From the NCBI GenBank assembly GCA_965199875.1, contig OZ241346.1, forward strand, positions 434,001 to 498,000: a stretch of 64,000 nucleotides of DNA, in the 5' to 3' direction. The translations under genes were made by a program, and so were the position numbers. Positions 32,662 through 41,710 of this stretch are shown here, piece by piece. Source of the DNA: VXYL01 sp965199875 (GTDB lineage Bacteria; Pseudomonadota; Gammaproteobacteria; Pseudomonadales; Azotimanducaceae). Positions within the stretch are counted from its first letter, which is position 1; each line of letters starts with the position of its first letter. Below the pieces are notes generated by a model. It ran no database searches. It worked only from the letters and a program-made list of their open reading frames with translations, and was not told where the DNA came from.

Positions 32662-34551
32662 ATGGCCATGAGAGGCATGGCGGTCAGCGGCTATCGCACC
32701 GGCGTGGCCCGGGAGCGCTCGTCGATCAAGCACCTGCGCCATCTCTGGCGGCTGATGGACTACGTCCGCCGCTATGCCTGGGTGCTTGGGCTCGCCATCG
32801 CCGGCCTGCTGCTGACGCGACTGGCGTTCAACTTCGTGCCGCAGCTGATGCGCACGGCCATCGACAGCCTGGCCGACCCGGAGATTCCCCCCAACTACCT
32901 GGTGCCGGCGCTGGGCATTCTGCTCATCGCGGCCGTTCAGGCAGTCGTCTACATCTTTTCGCGGCGGGCGCTGCGGCGCATTTCCATCGCCGTCACCTAC
33001 GACCTGCGCAAGCGGCTGTTCAATTGCATCCAGTACCAGGGACCATCCTTCTTCAATCGCTTCGGCACCGGCGACCTGATGTCCCGGGCCGTCAACGACG
33101 TGCGCATGGTGCGCATGGCGGTGTCCTTCGGCTGGGTGCAGATCGCCAGCGTCGTGTTCGGCTTGTGTACCTCGCTGTTCTTCATGATCTACATGTCGCC
33201 GACGCTCACCGCCTGGGTGGTGCTGCCGCTGCCCTTGGTGGCGCTCACCGGCTTCTTCATGGCGCGGGGCATGTATCCCTACTTTATCGAGCGCCAGGAA
33301 GCGCTGGCCAACGTCACCTCGTTCACCCAGGAGAATCTGAACGGCATCCGCACCATTCAGGCGATGGCGCAGGAAGACCACGAGATCGAGCGCTTCAGGA
33401 AGGCGAGCACGGTCTACGCGCAGAAGTTTTATCGCGCCACGCGCTACCAGCAGTTCATGGACGTGGCGATGGGTTCGCTGACCACCATCGCGCCGCTCAT
33501 CATCCTGTTCTACGGCGGTTCGCTGGTGTTGACCGGCGAAATGACCATCGGCACGTGGTCCGCCTTCTCGACCTACCTGATGATGCTAACCCACGCGGTG
33601 ACGCAGATCGGCTGGGCGCTGTCGATGTTCGTCGGCGCCGCCGCGGGCACCCAGCGCATCTACGAAATCCTCGACCACGAGCCGGAAGTGCGCGACGAAC
33701 CGCGCCATCCGCTGGCCGACGACGGCGACGGAACCCTGGAGTTCCGCAACTTCACCTACCAGCATCCCGGCGCGCCGCGGCCGACCATCTCGGGCATCGA
33801 CATCCGCGCCGAAGCCGGCGAGACCATCGCCCTGCTTGGCCGCGTCGGCGCCGGCAAGTCCACCATCCTCAAGGCCGCCGTGCGACTGCTCGACACGCCC
33901 AGAGGCAGCGTCTTCCTGGACGGCCGCGACGTCTGCGATCTGCCGGTGCGGCGTCTGCGCGAAGTGGTGACGCTGGTGCCCCAGGACCCGTTCCTGTTCT
34001 CGGCGACGCTGCGCGAGAACCTGACCTACGACGACCCCGAACGCGGCGACGAGGCGATCTGGGACGCCGTCGAAGCGGCGGGGCTCAAGCGCACCGTCGA
34101 CGAAGATCTGGCGGATGGCCTTGGAACCACCGTCGGCGAACGCGGCATCACGCTGTCGGGCGGCCAGAAGCAGCGCGCCACCTTGGCGCGGGGGCTGATT
34201 CGCAAGGCCACCGTGCTGCTCCTGGACGACTGCTTCTCGAGCGTCGACACCGAAACCGAGGAGAACATCCTAAGCGGCCTGCAACGGCTGCGCGGCAACA
34301 AGACGACCGTGCTGATCTCGCACCGGGTGTCCACGGCGCGCCATGCGCACCGGATCTACGTCATCGACAACGGCCGCGTTCGCGAGTCCGGCAGCCATCG
34401 GCAACTGCTGGCGATGAAGGGCTACTACGCCGAGCTGGAAGCGGTGCAGAGCAACCAGGAGCGCGACCGGTCGCGCAAGAGCGCTCTGTTGCACGACTTG
34501 GACGCGGAACCGAGCGAGGGCGGCGCGCTTGCCGCCGAGAGCAGCGGATGA
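32662..34551 (+). CDS. ABC exporter half-transporter, degenerate-site subunit
   Basis: 629 residues: six-helix exporter domain (about 35-330) and ATPase domain (about 370-600) with Walker A GRVGAGKST, signature LSGGQKQR and H-loop ISHRVS. After Walker B (VLLLDD) the catalytic Glu is an Asp, the mark of the degenerate half in heterodimeric exporters such as TM287/288 and BmrCD. Its stop overlaps the start of the next gene (ATGA), which carries the normal Glu. Together they should form one heterodimeric inner-membrane exporter of drugs, lipids or peptides; the substrate is not shown. A TAGACT box near 32560 could be a -10 element; the 294-base gap before the gene shows nothing else. Confidence 0.92.
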   Translation: MAMRGMAVSGYRTGVARERSSIKHLRHLWRLMDYVRRYAWVLGLAIAGLLLTRLAFNFVPQLMRTAIDSLADPEIPPNYLVPALGILLIAAVQAVVYIFSRRALRRISIAVTYDLRKRLFNCIQYQGPSFFNRFGTGDLMSRAVNDVRMVRMAVSFGWVQIASVVFGLCTSLFFMIYMSPTLTAWVVLPLPLVALTGFFMARGMYPYFIERQEALANVTSFTQENLNGIRTIQAMAQEDHEIERFRKASTVYAQKFYRATRYQQFMDVAMGSLTTIAPLIILFYGGSLVLTGEMTIGTWSAFSTYLMMLTHAVTQIGWALSMFVGAAAGTQRIYEILDHEPEVRDEPRHPLADDGDGTLEFRNFTYQHPGAPRPTISGIDIRAEAGETIALLGRVGAGKSTILKAAVRLLDTPRGSVFLDGRDVCDLPVRRLREVVTLVPQDPFLFSATLRENLTYDDPERGDEAIWDAVEAAGLKRTVDEDLADGLGTTVGERGITLSGGQKQRATLARGLIRKATVLLLDDCFSSVDTETEENILSGLQRLRGNKTTVLISHRVSTARHAHRIYVIDNGRVRESGSHRQLLAMKGYYAELEAVQSNQERDRSRKSALLHDLDAEPSEGGALAAESSG

Positions 34552-36545
34552 ACGGCGCCGCCGCCCGCGCCCAGCCGGCGCGCAACTACTCCGCCTTCGA
34601 TGCGGAACTTACCCACCAGGCGCTCAACATGCGCCTGTTTCTGCGCTTGCTGAAGTGGGCCAAGCCGTACCGCATCACCTTGCTGAGCGCCGCCCTGCTG
34701 GTGATCGTCAGCGTCGGGCTCGGCTCGCTGATGCCGGCGTTCCAGTACCGCGTGGTGGTGGACGAGATCCTCGTGCCCGGCACCGCCACGGAAGAGGAAA
34801 TGGCGGACTTCTACCTAGGCGACATCCTGCACTGGCTGAAGGACCTGCTGTCCATCGAGCTGCTGACCGCAGCCGTCGTCATGTACATCGCCATGTTCGT
34901 CCTGCAGACGCTGATCGGCCTGGCGCACCAGCTGCTGCTGACCAGCGGCGCGTTGAAGACGCTGCGCGATCTGCGCATCGACCTGTTCGCGACGCTGGAG
35001 CGCAAGCCGGCGTCCTTCTACGACCATGTGGCCGTGGGCCGGATCATGACCCGGGTCACCAACGACATCGAGAATCTGTTCGAGCTGCTCGTTGGCTTCG
35101 TGGGCCGGGCCGGGGTCGTCGTGCAGTTCTTCTTCGTCGCCGCCATCATGCTGGCGCTGAGCCCCGAACTCACCGGCATCGGGCTGGCCATGATTCCGGT
35201 CACCGCGGTGGCCACCTACTACTTCCGCAAGCTCATGCGGCAGGTGTTTCGACGCATCCGCGACTCGGTCTCGGCGCTCAACCAGTACATGCAGGAGGAC
35301 CTGATCGGCATCGAAGTGGTGCAGATCTCCGGGCGCGAAGCGATGAACTCCGAGCAGTACCAGAAGCTGAATCGCGACAACCGCCGCCACGAGTTCCACG
35401 CCATCAACTACGAGGTGGTGTTCGAGACCTTCAACATGAGCCTCGCCACCGTCGCCACGGTCTGCGTGCTGTGGTTCGGCGGCGGCGAGGTGGTGCAAGG
35501 CGCCATCAGCCTCGGCGCCATGCTCACCTTCACCCACTACATCAACATGCTGGTGGGGCCCGTCGAGTCCGTCGGCCGGTTCTTCAACGTGCTGTTCCGC
35601 TCCATGGCCTCGGGCGAGCGCATCTTCCAGGCCCTAGACTGGGACGAGCGGCTGCACGAGCCGGAACGTCCCGCGCAGCTGCCGGAGCGCTTGCGCGGCG
35701 AGGTGGAGTTCCGCGCCGCGCACTTTGCCTACCCCGGCGGCGAGGCGGTGCTGAAGGACGTCTCCTTCCGCATCGCCGCTGGCGAAAAGCTGGCCATCGT
35801 CGGCCCCACCGGCTCTGGCAAGAGCACCATCATCCGCCTGCTGGCGCGCTTCTACGACTTCGACGACGGCATGGTCTTTCTCGACGGCATGGACGTGAAC
35901 CGCATCGCCAGCAGCGATCTGCGGCGGCGCGTCGGCGTCGTGCTGCAGGACTTCCACATCTTCTCGGGCACGGTGCTGGACAACATCTCGCTGAACAATC
36001 CAGAAGTGTCCCGAGAGCGCGTGCTGTGGGCGGCGCGGGTGGTGAACGCCAACTCGTTCATCCGCGAGCTGCCGAACGGCTACGACACCGAGCTCGCCGA
36101 GCGCGGCCACAATCTGTCCCAGGGCCAGCAGCAGTTGCTGGCGTTCGCCCGGGTGCTGGCGTCGGATCCGGAAATACTGGTGCTCGACGAAGCCACGTCG
36201 TCCATCGACACGGGCACCGAGCTGATCATTCAGGATGCCCTGCACAAGCTCACCGAAGGGCGCACGTCGATCATCATCGCGCACCGCCTGCAAACCATCC
36301 AGGAGTGCGACCGGGTGCTGGTGCTGCACCACGGCTCGGTCAAGGAACTGGGCACGCACGAGGAACTGCTGGCAGAGCGCGGCATCTACTACACGCTGCA
36401 CGAGCTGCAGTTCCAGGACAGCCAGGTGGCGGCGGAGCTCACCGGCCAGGAGCAGGCGAAGAAGGACGCGCCGCGTTGGGAAGACCGTGGCGCGGACGCC
36501 GACGAACCCTTCGAACAACCCACCCTCGGCGGCGGAAACTACTGA
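34548..36545 (+). CDS. ABC exporter half-transporter, catalytic subunit
   Basis: 665 residues from ATG 34548, overlapping the previous stop by four bases. Exporter membrane domain (about 30-350), then ATPase domain: Walker A GPTGSGKST, Q-loop VLQDFHIF, signature LSQGQQQL, Walker B ILVLDEATSS with the catalytic Glu, H-loop AHRLQT. A longer loop after the first helix (ATEEEMADFYLGDIL) is typical of the larger partner in heterodimeric exporters. The acidic tail (RGADADEPFEQP) has no known role. Partner of the 32662-34551 product. Confidence 0.93.
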   Translation: MNGAAARAQPARNYSAFDAELTHQALNMRLFLRLLKWAKPYRITLLSAALLVIVSVGLGSLMPAFQYRVVVDEILVPGTATEEEMADFYLGDILHWLKDLLSIELLTAAVVMYIAMFVLQTLIGLAHQLLLTSGALKTLRDLRIDLFATLERKPASFYDHVAVGRIMTRVTNDIENLFELLVGFVGRAGVVVQFFFVAAIMLALSPELTGIGLAMIPVTAVATYYFRKLMRQVFRRIRDSVSALNQYMQEDLIGIEVVQISGREAMNSEQYQKLNRDNRRHEFHAINYEVVFETFNMSLATVATVCVLWFGGGEVVQGAISLGAMLTFTHYINMLVGPVESVGRFFNVLFRSMASGERIFQALDWDERLHEPERPAQLPERLRGEVEFRAAHFAYPGGEAVLKDVSFRIAAGEKLAIVGPTGSGKSTIIRLLARFYDFDDGMVFLDGMDVNRIASSDLRRRVGVVLQDFHIFSGTVLDNISLNNPEVSRERVLWAARVVNANSFIRELPNGYDTELAERGHNLSQGQQQLLAFARVLASDPEILVLDEATSSIDTGTELIIQDALHKLTEGRTSIIIAHRLQTIQECDRVLVLHHGSVKELGTHEELLAERGIYYTLHELQFQDSQVAAELTGQEQAKKDAPRWEDRGADADEPFEQPTLGGGNY

Positions 36546-36634
36546 TCCGGCCAGCCGAGTCGCCGGCTACTTGGCTTCAGATTTCGAGTTACTCCACAGC
36601 TCCGCGCCGAATTCCCCACAAGAACGGCTAGCGC

Positions 36635-36669
36635 GGCGCAAGCGCCTCGTTGCCGACGCGCTTGGCGCC
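36635..36669. terminator. Hairpin between convergent ABC exporter and porin genes
   Basis: GGCGCAAGCGC (36635-36645) and GCGCTTGGCGCC (36658-36669) are inverted repeats with one base bulged. It lies at the porin stop and 90 bases after the ABC stop. There is no clear T run, so termination is a guess. Confidence 0.4.
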
Positions 36670-37886
36670 TACCACTGCCAGTTGAACACCACCCAAACCT
36701 TCGTGGTGTCGGTGGCGTGTTCGTCCGCCGAGTAGCGCGCCGCCTTGAACTGGAAGCTCAAGTAGTCGGAAATCGGCTTGACCACCGACACGCCGATTTC
36801 GCTGCCGTAGTCCGCGCCGCCGTCGTCGGCGGTGAACCGGTGGTAGACGCCGGACACGTTGGCGTCGAGCACCTGGCCAGCAACGCTGAACCAGACGTCG
36901 CGAACGCCGGTGGGCGGCGGAGTCAGGAACTTGTCCGTCCAGCCTTGGAACTTGTGCAGCGTCGCCACGGGGGCGCGGAAGGTGGCCTCGCCGCCATCGC
37001 TGCCAAGCACCTCGTAGGCGCCGGTGAAGGTGGCCGCAGCGAGCTTGACGCTGCCTTGGATCGAATAGTAGGAGACGTCGTAGGAGTTCGGGTTGTCGGC
37101 CCAGTCGGACTGCCGCCCGACGGCGGCGTTCAGCTTGAACTGATCGAACTGGCCTTCGTAGTCGAGGCCGAAGGTGGCGTTCGAGTTGGGCGGGCCGTTG
37201 GCGTTCTGCAGGTCGATCAAGTAGCCGAACAGCGCCACCTTGTGGTCGTCGGCTGGCTGGAAGGTCACCCGGGCGGCGTGGGTGTTGCCGTACCAGTCGC
37301 CGGGCTGGACGCCGTCGCCGGGGCCGAAGATGCGGTTGATGTTGTGGATGAAGGCGTAGTCCACGTTGGCGACGCCGGTGTCCGCCTGCACTCGAACGGC
37401 GTCGTAGGTTTGCTCGTTCTGCCGCCAGGCGACGCCGCCAAGCAGCCGCTGGGAACCGTGGTTGATGCGCTGCCGGCCGAACGTCAGCGTCGAGTTGTCG
37501 CCAGCGTACTTGAGAAACGCCTGGTTGAGATCGAAACCCGGCGGGTCCGCGATCAGCGGATACTGGGTGAGGCCGTTGGTCGTCGAGTTGAACTGCTCGA
37601 TGCCGACCACGAAGGAGTAGTCGGCCTCGACGCCGAAGCTCAACGCGCCGGTCTGCGCCGAGTTCCAGGTCAGGCGGGCCTTCGCCGTCGACGCCTTGGC
37701 CATCTTGTCGAAGCCGTCTTGATCGACCTGCTCGTAGCGGTAGCGAAGCCCGAGGGCCGTCTCGCCATCGGCAATGGCCTGACGCAGGTCGGCCGCGGCG
37801 CTGTTGGCCGCCGCCACCAAGCCGACGGAGAGCATGGCCTGAGCCAAGTGTGCTCGAGCCAACGGGAACTGAATGCGCTTGTTCAT
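36669..37886 (-). CDS. Outer-membrane beta-barrel porin, alginate-export-like
   Basis: 405 residues from ATG 37886; an upstream in-frame ATG at 37916 would add ten residues before the signal peptide. Signal peptide MNKRIQFPLARAHLAQAM... ends near SAAA-DLR. The rest alternates polar and hydrophobic residues as in barrel strands, with LGLRYRYEQVDQDGF and FGRQRINHGSQRLLGG typical of the AlgE-like porin group, and it ends in an aromatic residue (VVFNWQW) as needed for BAM recognition. The group covers uptake and export porins of unclear substrate, so alginate transport should not be assumed; no alginate genes are nearby. Confidence 0.82.
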   Translation of the reverse strand: MNKRIQFPLARAHLAQAMLSVGLVAAANSAAADLRQAIADGETALGLRYRYEQVDQDGFDKMAKASTAKARLTWNSAQTGALSFGVEADYSFVVGIEQFNSTTNGLTQYPLIADPPGFDLNQAFLKYAGDNSTLTFGRQRINHGSQRLLGGVAWRQNEQTYDAVRVQADTGVANVDYAFIHNINRIFGPGDGVQPGDWYGNTHAARVTFQPADDHKVALFGYLIDLQNANGPPNSNATFGLDYEGQFDQFKLNAAVGRQSDWADNPNSYDVSYYSIQGSVKLAAATFTGAYEVLGSDGGEATFRAPVATLHKFQGWTDKFLTPPPTGVRDVWFSVAGQVLDANVSGVYHRFTADDGGADYGSEIGVSVVKPISDYLSFQFKAARYSADEHATDTTKVWVVFNWQW

Positions 37887-37916
37887 CCTTATGCGGTCCT
37901 TGTCGAGTCCGGGCAT

Positions 37917-38035
37917 GGCCTAGGCGCACCCTGCGATGCACGACGCTCCAGTCTGGTGCGTTCGAGTTCGTGCTGCAAACTCCGTGCGTGTCGCAGAACT
38001 TGACCCATCTGTGAAGGTCCTCGCCTATCTAGCAG
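37917..38035. repeat. Diverged copy of the 99-bp repeat before the porin gene
   Basis: Starts GCCTAGGCGCACCCTGCG and continues TGCGTTCGAGTT, GCAAACTCCGTGCG, matching the units at 29118-29315 in the same orientation, with about 20 extra bases after the first part. CTAG occurs at both ends. It begins 31 bases upstream of the porin ATG. Confidence 0.75.
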
Positions 38036-38123
38036 CCTAGCTTAGCCAGCAAGCTGCCTTCCCCACAAAGTGGAGACTATAGCGCATCTTGGCACAAAGC
38101 AATGACCACGCGCCGCATTCGCT

Positions 38124-40577
38124 ATGATTCGCTCGTTCGACCTGCACGAGGTCTGCGACAACGTGACCACAAGCCCAGCCGCCCTGCAAGCCGTTCGCGT
38201 TCTCGATCTCACGGACGAGCGGGGAATCTACGGCGCCAAGCTGCTCGCCGACCTCGGCGCCGACGTGCTGCGCTGCGAGCCCGGGCAAGGAGATCCGCTG
38301 CGCCAGCGCGGCCCGACGCTCGACGCCGGCGGCAACCGGCACTCGCTGTGGCACGCGTTCTTCGCTTCCAGCCGGCGCATCTGCACCTTGGATCTGCACA
38401 GCGCGGGCCTTGCGCAGCTGCGAACGCTGGTCGACGAAGCGGACGTCGTGCTGAGCTGCGCCGGCGCCTTCGGGGTCGCCGAGGCGCAACTCGATGCGGC
38501 CCGCGCACGGCGGCCGGAGCTGGTGGTCGTCGAAACGTCCTCCTTTGGCGCGACCGGCCCGTGGCGCGACTACTTGGCGCCGGATCTGGTCGCCGGCGCG
38601 CTCGGCGGGGCGGTCGCCACCAGCGGCGACGTCGACACGCCGCCGTTGAAGACCTTCGGCGAGTTGAACTTCGTGCTTTCCGGCGCCTATGCCGCCATCG
38701 CCGCCTTGGCGGCGCTGCATCGAGCCAGGCGCTGTGGCAGCGGCCAGCGCGGCGAAGTGTCGGTACACGAGAGCATCGCTTCCTGTCTGGAACACGTGCT
38801 GATGTGGTACTGGTACCGCGAGCGCCTGCCGAACGCCGCCGGCCCGGTGCTTGCGCGTCGCGGCAGCCTGCACTGGAGCAACGCCTACGTCGTCATGCCG
38901 GCCAAGGGCGGCGGCATCATGGTGACGCCGACGCCGAACCTCGACAACCAGCTGGTTTGGCTGATCGAGAAGGAGGTTCAGCAGGACCTCTTGGAACCGA
39001 AGTACCAAGAGCCGGGAAACCGCGCTGCGTTCATTCGCCGTCTGATGGAAGTGCTTCGCCAATGGGTGGCCGGCGAGGCCGTCGAAGAACTGTTCTTCGA
39101 GGCGCAGGAGCGGCACGCCCCCTACGGCTGGGTGCTGCCGGTGCAGAAGGTGGCCGAGAATCCGCAACTGCGGGCACGGCAGTGGTGGCAGGACTTTCGC
39201 ATCGGCACCGACGGCGGCGGTGCAGCGGCAGAGCTGCGCGGCCCCGGCGCGCCCTATCGCTTCGAGGCCACGCCTTGGCGGCTGCGCCGGAGCGTCCATG
39301 CGAGCGGCTTTCGCGAGCGTCCGCCACCAACCGCGGGGCAGCGCGACCGCGGCGAAACCGTGGCGACGGACGAGCGTCCCTTGAGCGGCTTGCGCGTCCT
39401 CGACTTTACCCACGTTCTGGCCGGGCCCTTCGCCACGCGCATCCTCGCCGACCTGGGCGCCGACGTGGTGAAGGTCAACTCGAACGCGCGCGCCGGGCCG
39501 AACGCGCCGGACGGGGTCTACTACGCCATGTGGAACCGCAACAAGCGGGCGCTGGCGCTGGACATGTCCCAGGACGAAGCCCGCGGCATCTGCCGGCGTC
39601 TCTGCGCAACCGCGGACGTCGTCATCGACAACTTCTCGGTCGGCGTGCTGGAGCGCTGGGGCGTCGGCTACCAGCGCGTCGCTGCTGCCAACCCGAAGGT
39701 GATCTATCTGCAGATGTCCGGCATGGGCGAAGGCGGGCCGTGGTCCAGCTTCGTCACCTACGCGCCGACCATCCACGCCCTCGCCGGCCTGACCCGCTTG
39801 ACCGGCGTGGAAGGCCGCGAGGACATCGGCATCGGCTTTTCCTACAACGACCACTGCGCCGGACTGCACGGCGCCTGCGCGATTCTGGCCGCTTTGGAAG
39901 CCCGCCGGCAGATCGGCCGCGGCCAGCGCATCGATCTTTCCCAGTTCGAGGTGGGCGTCAATCTGATCGGCCCGAGCCTGCTCGACTACTTCGCCAACGG
40001 CAAGGAGGCGCAACCCTGCGGCAACCGGCTTCCCTACGACGCCGCCGCGCCGCACGGCTGCTACCGCTGCGCCGGTACGGAGTCCGACGCCGTGGCCGAC
40101 GAACGCTGGCTGGCCATCGCCTGCATGACCGACGACCAGTGGCAGGCGCTGCGGCGGGTGATGGGCGATCCAAGCTGGGGGCGCGCGCCGCGGCTGGCGA
40201 CGGCGAAGGGCCGAGCCGAAGCCGCGGACCTGGACGACCGCATCGGCCAGTGGACGAAGACCCGGCGCGCCGAGGAGCTCATGGAACGCTGCCAGGCCGC
40301 CGGCGTGCCGGCTGGCGTGGTGCAGACCGGCAAGGACCTGTGCGAACACGACGCGCAGCTGCGCCACGCCGAGTTCCTGCGCGTCATCGACGAGCCGCAT
40401 CCGGCGCTGGGCGCCACCTACGCCGACCGTCTGCCCATTCGCTTCGACGCCACGCCCTGCGAGGAGTATCGGCGCACCCGGCGGATCGGCGAAGACAACG
40501 CCGCGGTGCTTGGCGATTGGCTCGGCATGTCCGAAGCCGAGGTGCGGCAAGGCGAGCAGGACGGCTATCTGGCCTAG
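38124..40577 (+). CDS. Fused double CaiB/BaiF (class III) CoA-transferase
   Basis: 817 residues holding two CoA-transferase family III domains (about 20-400 and 415-810) joined by a Pro/Arg-rich linker; single-domain relatives are about 400. Both start with the family motif (VRVLDLTDERG...KLLADLGADVL and LRVLDFTHVLAGPFATRILADLGADVVK). The second half keeps the catalytic Asp in YNDHCAGLHGA; in the first half the aligned place reads NFVLSGAY with no Asp. So only the C-terminal half is likely to form the aspartyl-CoA intermediate, and the N-terminal half may be structural or bind CoA. Substrate unknown. It stands alone, converging on the Uma2 gene. Confidence 0.88.
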   Translation: MIRSFDLHEVCDNVTTSPAALQAVRVLDLTDERGIYGAKLLADLGADVLRCEPGQGDPLRQRGPTLDAGGNRHSLWHAFFASSRRICTLDLHSAGLAQLRTLVDEADVVLSCAGAFGVAEAQLDAARARRPELVVVETSSFGATGPWRDYLAPDLVAGALGGAVATSGDVDTPPLKTFGELNFVLSGAYAAIAALAALHRARRCGSGQRGEVSVHESIASCLEHVLMWYWYRERLPNAAGPVLARRGSLHWSNAYVVMPAKGGGIMVTPTPNLDNQLVWLIEKEVQQDLLEPKYQEPGNRAAFIRRLMEVLRQWVAGEAVEELFFEAQERHAPYGWVLPVQKVAENPQLRARQWWQDFRIGTDGGGAAAELRGPGAPYRFEATPWRLRRSVHASGFRERPPPTAGQRDRGETVATDERPLSGLRVLDFTHVLAGPFATRILADLGADVVKVNSNARAGPNAPDGVYYAMWNRNKRALALDMSQDEARGICRRLCATADVVIDNFSVGVLERWGVGYQRVAAANPKVIYLQMSGMGEGGPWSSFVTYAPTIHALAGLTRLTGVEGREDIGIGFSYNDHCAGLHGACAILAALEARRQIGRGQRIDLSQFEVGVNLIGPSLLDYFANGKEAQPCGNRLPYDAAAPHGCYRCAGTESDAVADERWLAIACMTDDQWQALRRVMGDPSWGRAPRLATAKGRAEAADLDDRIGQWTKTRRAEELMERCQAAGVPAGVVQTGKDLCEHDAQLRHAEFLRVIDEPHPALGATYADRLPIRFDATPCEEYRRTRRIGEDNAAVLGDWLGMSEAEVRQGEQDGYLA

Positions 40578-40615
40578 GCCGTTGGCGATACTCGCAGGCG
40601 TTGCGATTCGGCCAG

Positions 40616-41476
40616 TCAACCCGGAGTGCGCTTCGCGCTCAGTTCGGCCTCCAGCTCGGCGACTCGCGCCAACGCAGCAGCAGCCCTGGATCGTTCCGCC
40701 TCTGCGCGCCGCTGCGCCGCCTCCATAAGCGCCCTGCTTTCGCTGTAGGTCGGCAAATAGTCGCCGCCAACCGGGTCGTAGAAGCGCACCAGCCGCTCGC
40801 GAACGCACAGCTCCAGACCCAGCGCCTTGCTCGGCAGGCGCCCGGCGTCGTTGGCGCCTATCCGCCGGTACTCGCCCTTGCGCAGCCGGTAGCCCACCAG
40901 CAGCTCGCCCAGGCGCGAACCACGGTCGTCGCGCAGGCGTCTGCCCGTCTCGTCGAACATCCAGTACTCGCGCACGCCCAGCCGCCGGTACAGCTTGCGC
41001 TTGTCCACCGTGTCCCGGCGCCACTTGTTCGGCGACAGGTCCTCCAGCACGAAGTCCGGCACCGGCTCTTCCCACAGCTTGTACGACAACCGCCCTTCGC
41101 GCTCCTCCGCGGCCAGCGCCACGAACAGGTCCGGCGCCAGCGTCTTGCCCGGGCTGCCCTTCACGTACGGCATCGACAGGTCCGCGCCGACCATGCCGCC
41201 GCGCCCTTCGTAGCGGCTCTTCAATGCCGGCCCGTAGACCAGCAAGCGGCTCAGATGCCTGTCGTTCTGCGGCATGGCGTCGGCGATCAGATAGCCGTCG
41301 TCGTCGACGACGACCGGCGGCGTGGGCACGTAGTCCCACGGCTCGCGCACCGCCGCCCCGAAGCGCAGCTCGGCGCCGTTGATCGCTTCGTCCGCCGCCT
41401 CGCGCTCGGCGAGCTCCGGCGCCGGCCCGGGCGCCGTTCGCGACGGGGCGGCTTCGGCTGGGCGTTGCATGGCCAT
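40616..41476 (-). CDS. Uma2-family PD-(D/E)XK nuclease-like protein
   Basis: About 286 residues from ATG 41476 (alternatives at 41470 and 41488; no good ribosome site for any). Core with family motifs VVVDDDGYLIADAMPQND, APDLFVAL, VPDFVLEDLSP and VDKRKLYRRLGVREYW, the Asp, Glu and Lys of a PD-(D/E)XK fold. A C-terminal Ala/Glu/Arg-rich segment (SRALMEAAQRRAEAERSR) is a likely coiled coil. Uma2 proteins are abundant in cyanobacteria and other genomes with many repeats; a role in DNA cleavage or transposition is suspected but not established. Confidence 0.82.
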   Translation of the reverse strand: MAMQRPAEAAPSRTAPGPAPELAEREAADEAINGAELRFGAAVREPWDYVPTPPVVVDDDGYLIADAMPQNDRHLSRLLVYGPALKSRYEGRGGMVGADLSMPYVKGSPGKTLAPDLFVALAAEEREGRLSYKLWEEPVPDFVLEDLSPNKWRRDTVDKRKLYRRLGVREYWMFDETGRRLRDDRGSRLGELLVGYRLRKGEYRRIGANDAGRLPSKALGLELCVRERLVRFYDPVGGDYLPTYSESRALMEAAQRRAEAERSRAAAALARVAELEAELSAKRTPG

Positions 41477-41710
41477 GCTTGGAACCATAACACTGTCTGG
41501 CGCACCGTTTGGACGTTCCGCGCCCATCATGGAGCGCCGCTTGCCCGGTGTCTGCGGCATTGGCGGATGTCGCACAAATGGATGGCGGATGTCCTCGTTC
41601 TCGGACCGCATTGCTTGGTCGGCCGCCACCCAGCGCAGCACGGCGGCACAGCGACGCGGCACGGTCCGAAGCAGCTTCAACCGCGCCCGAGGCACTTGTT
41701 CAGAGGTTCC

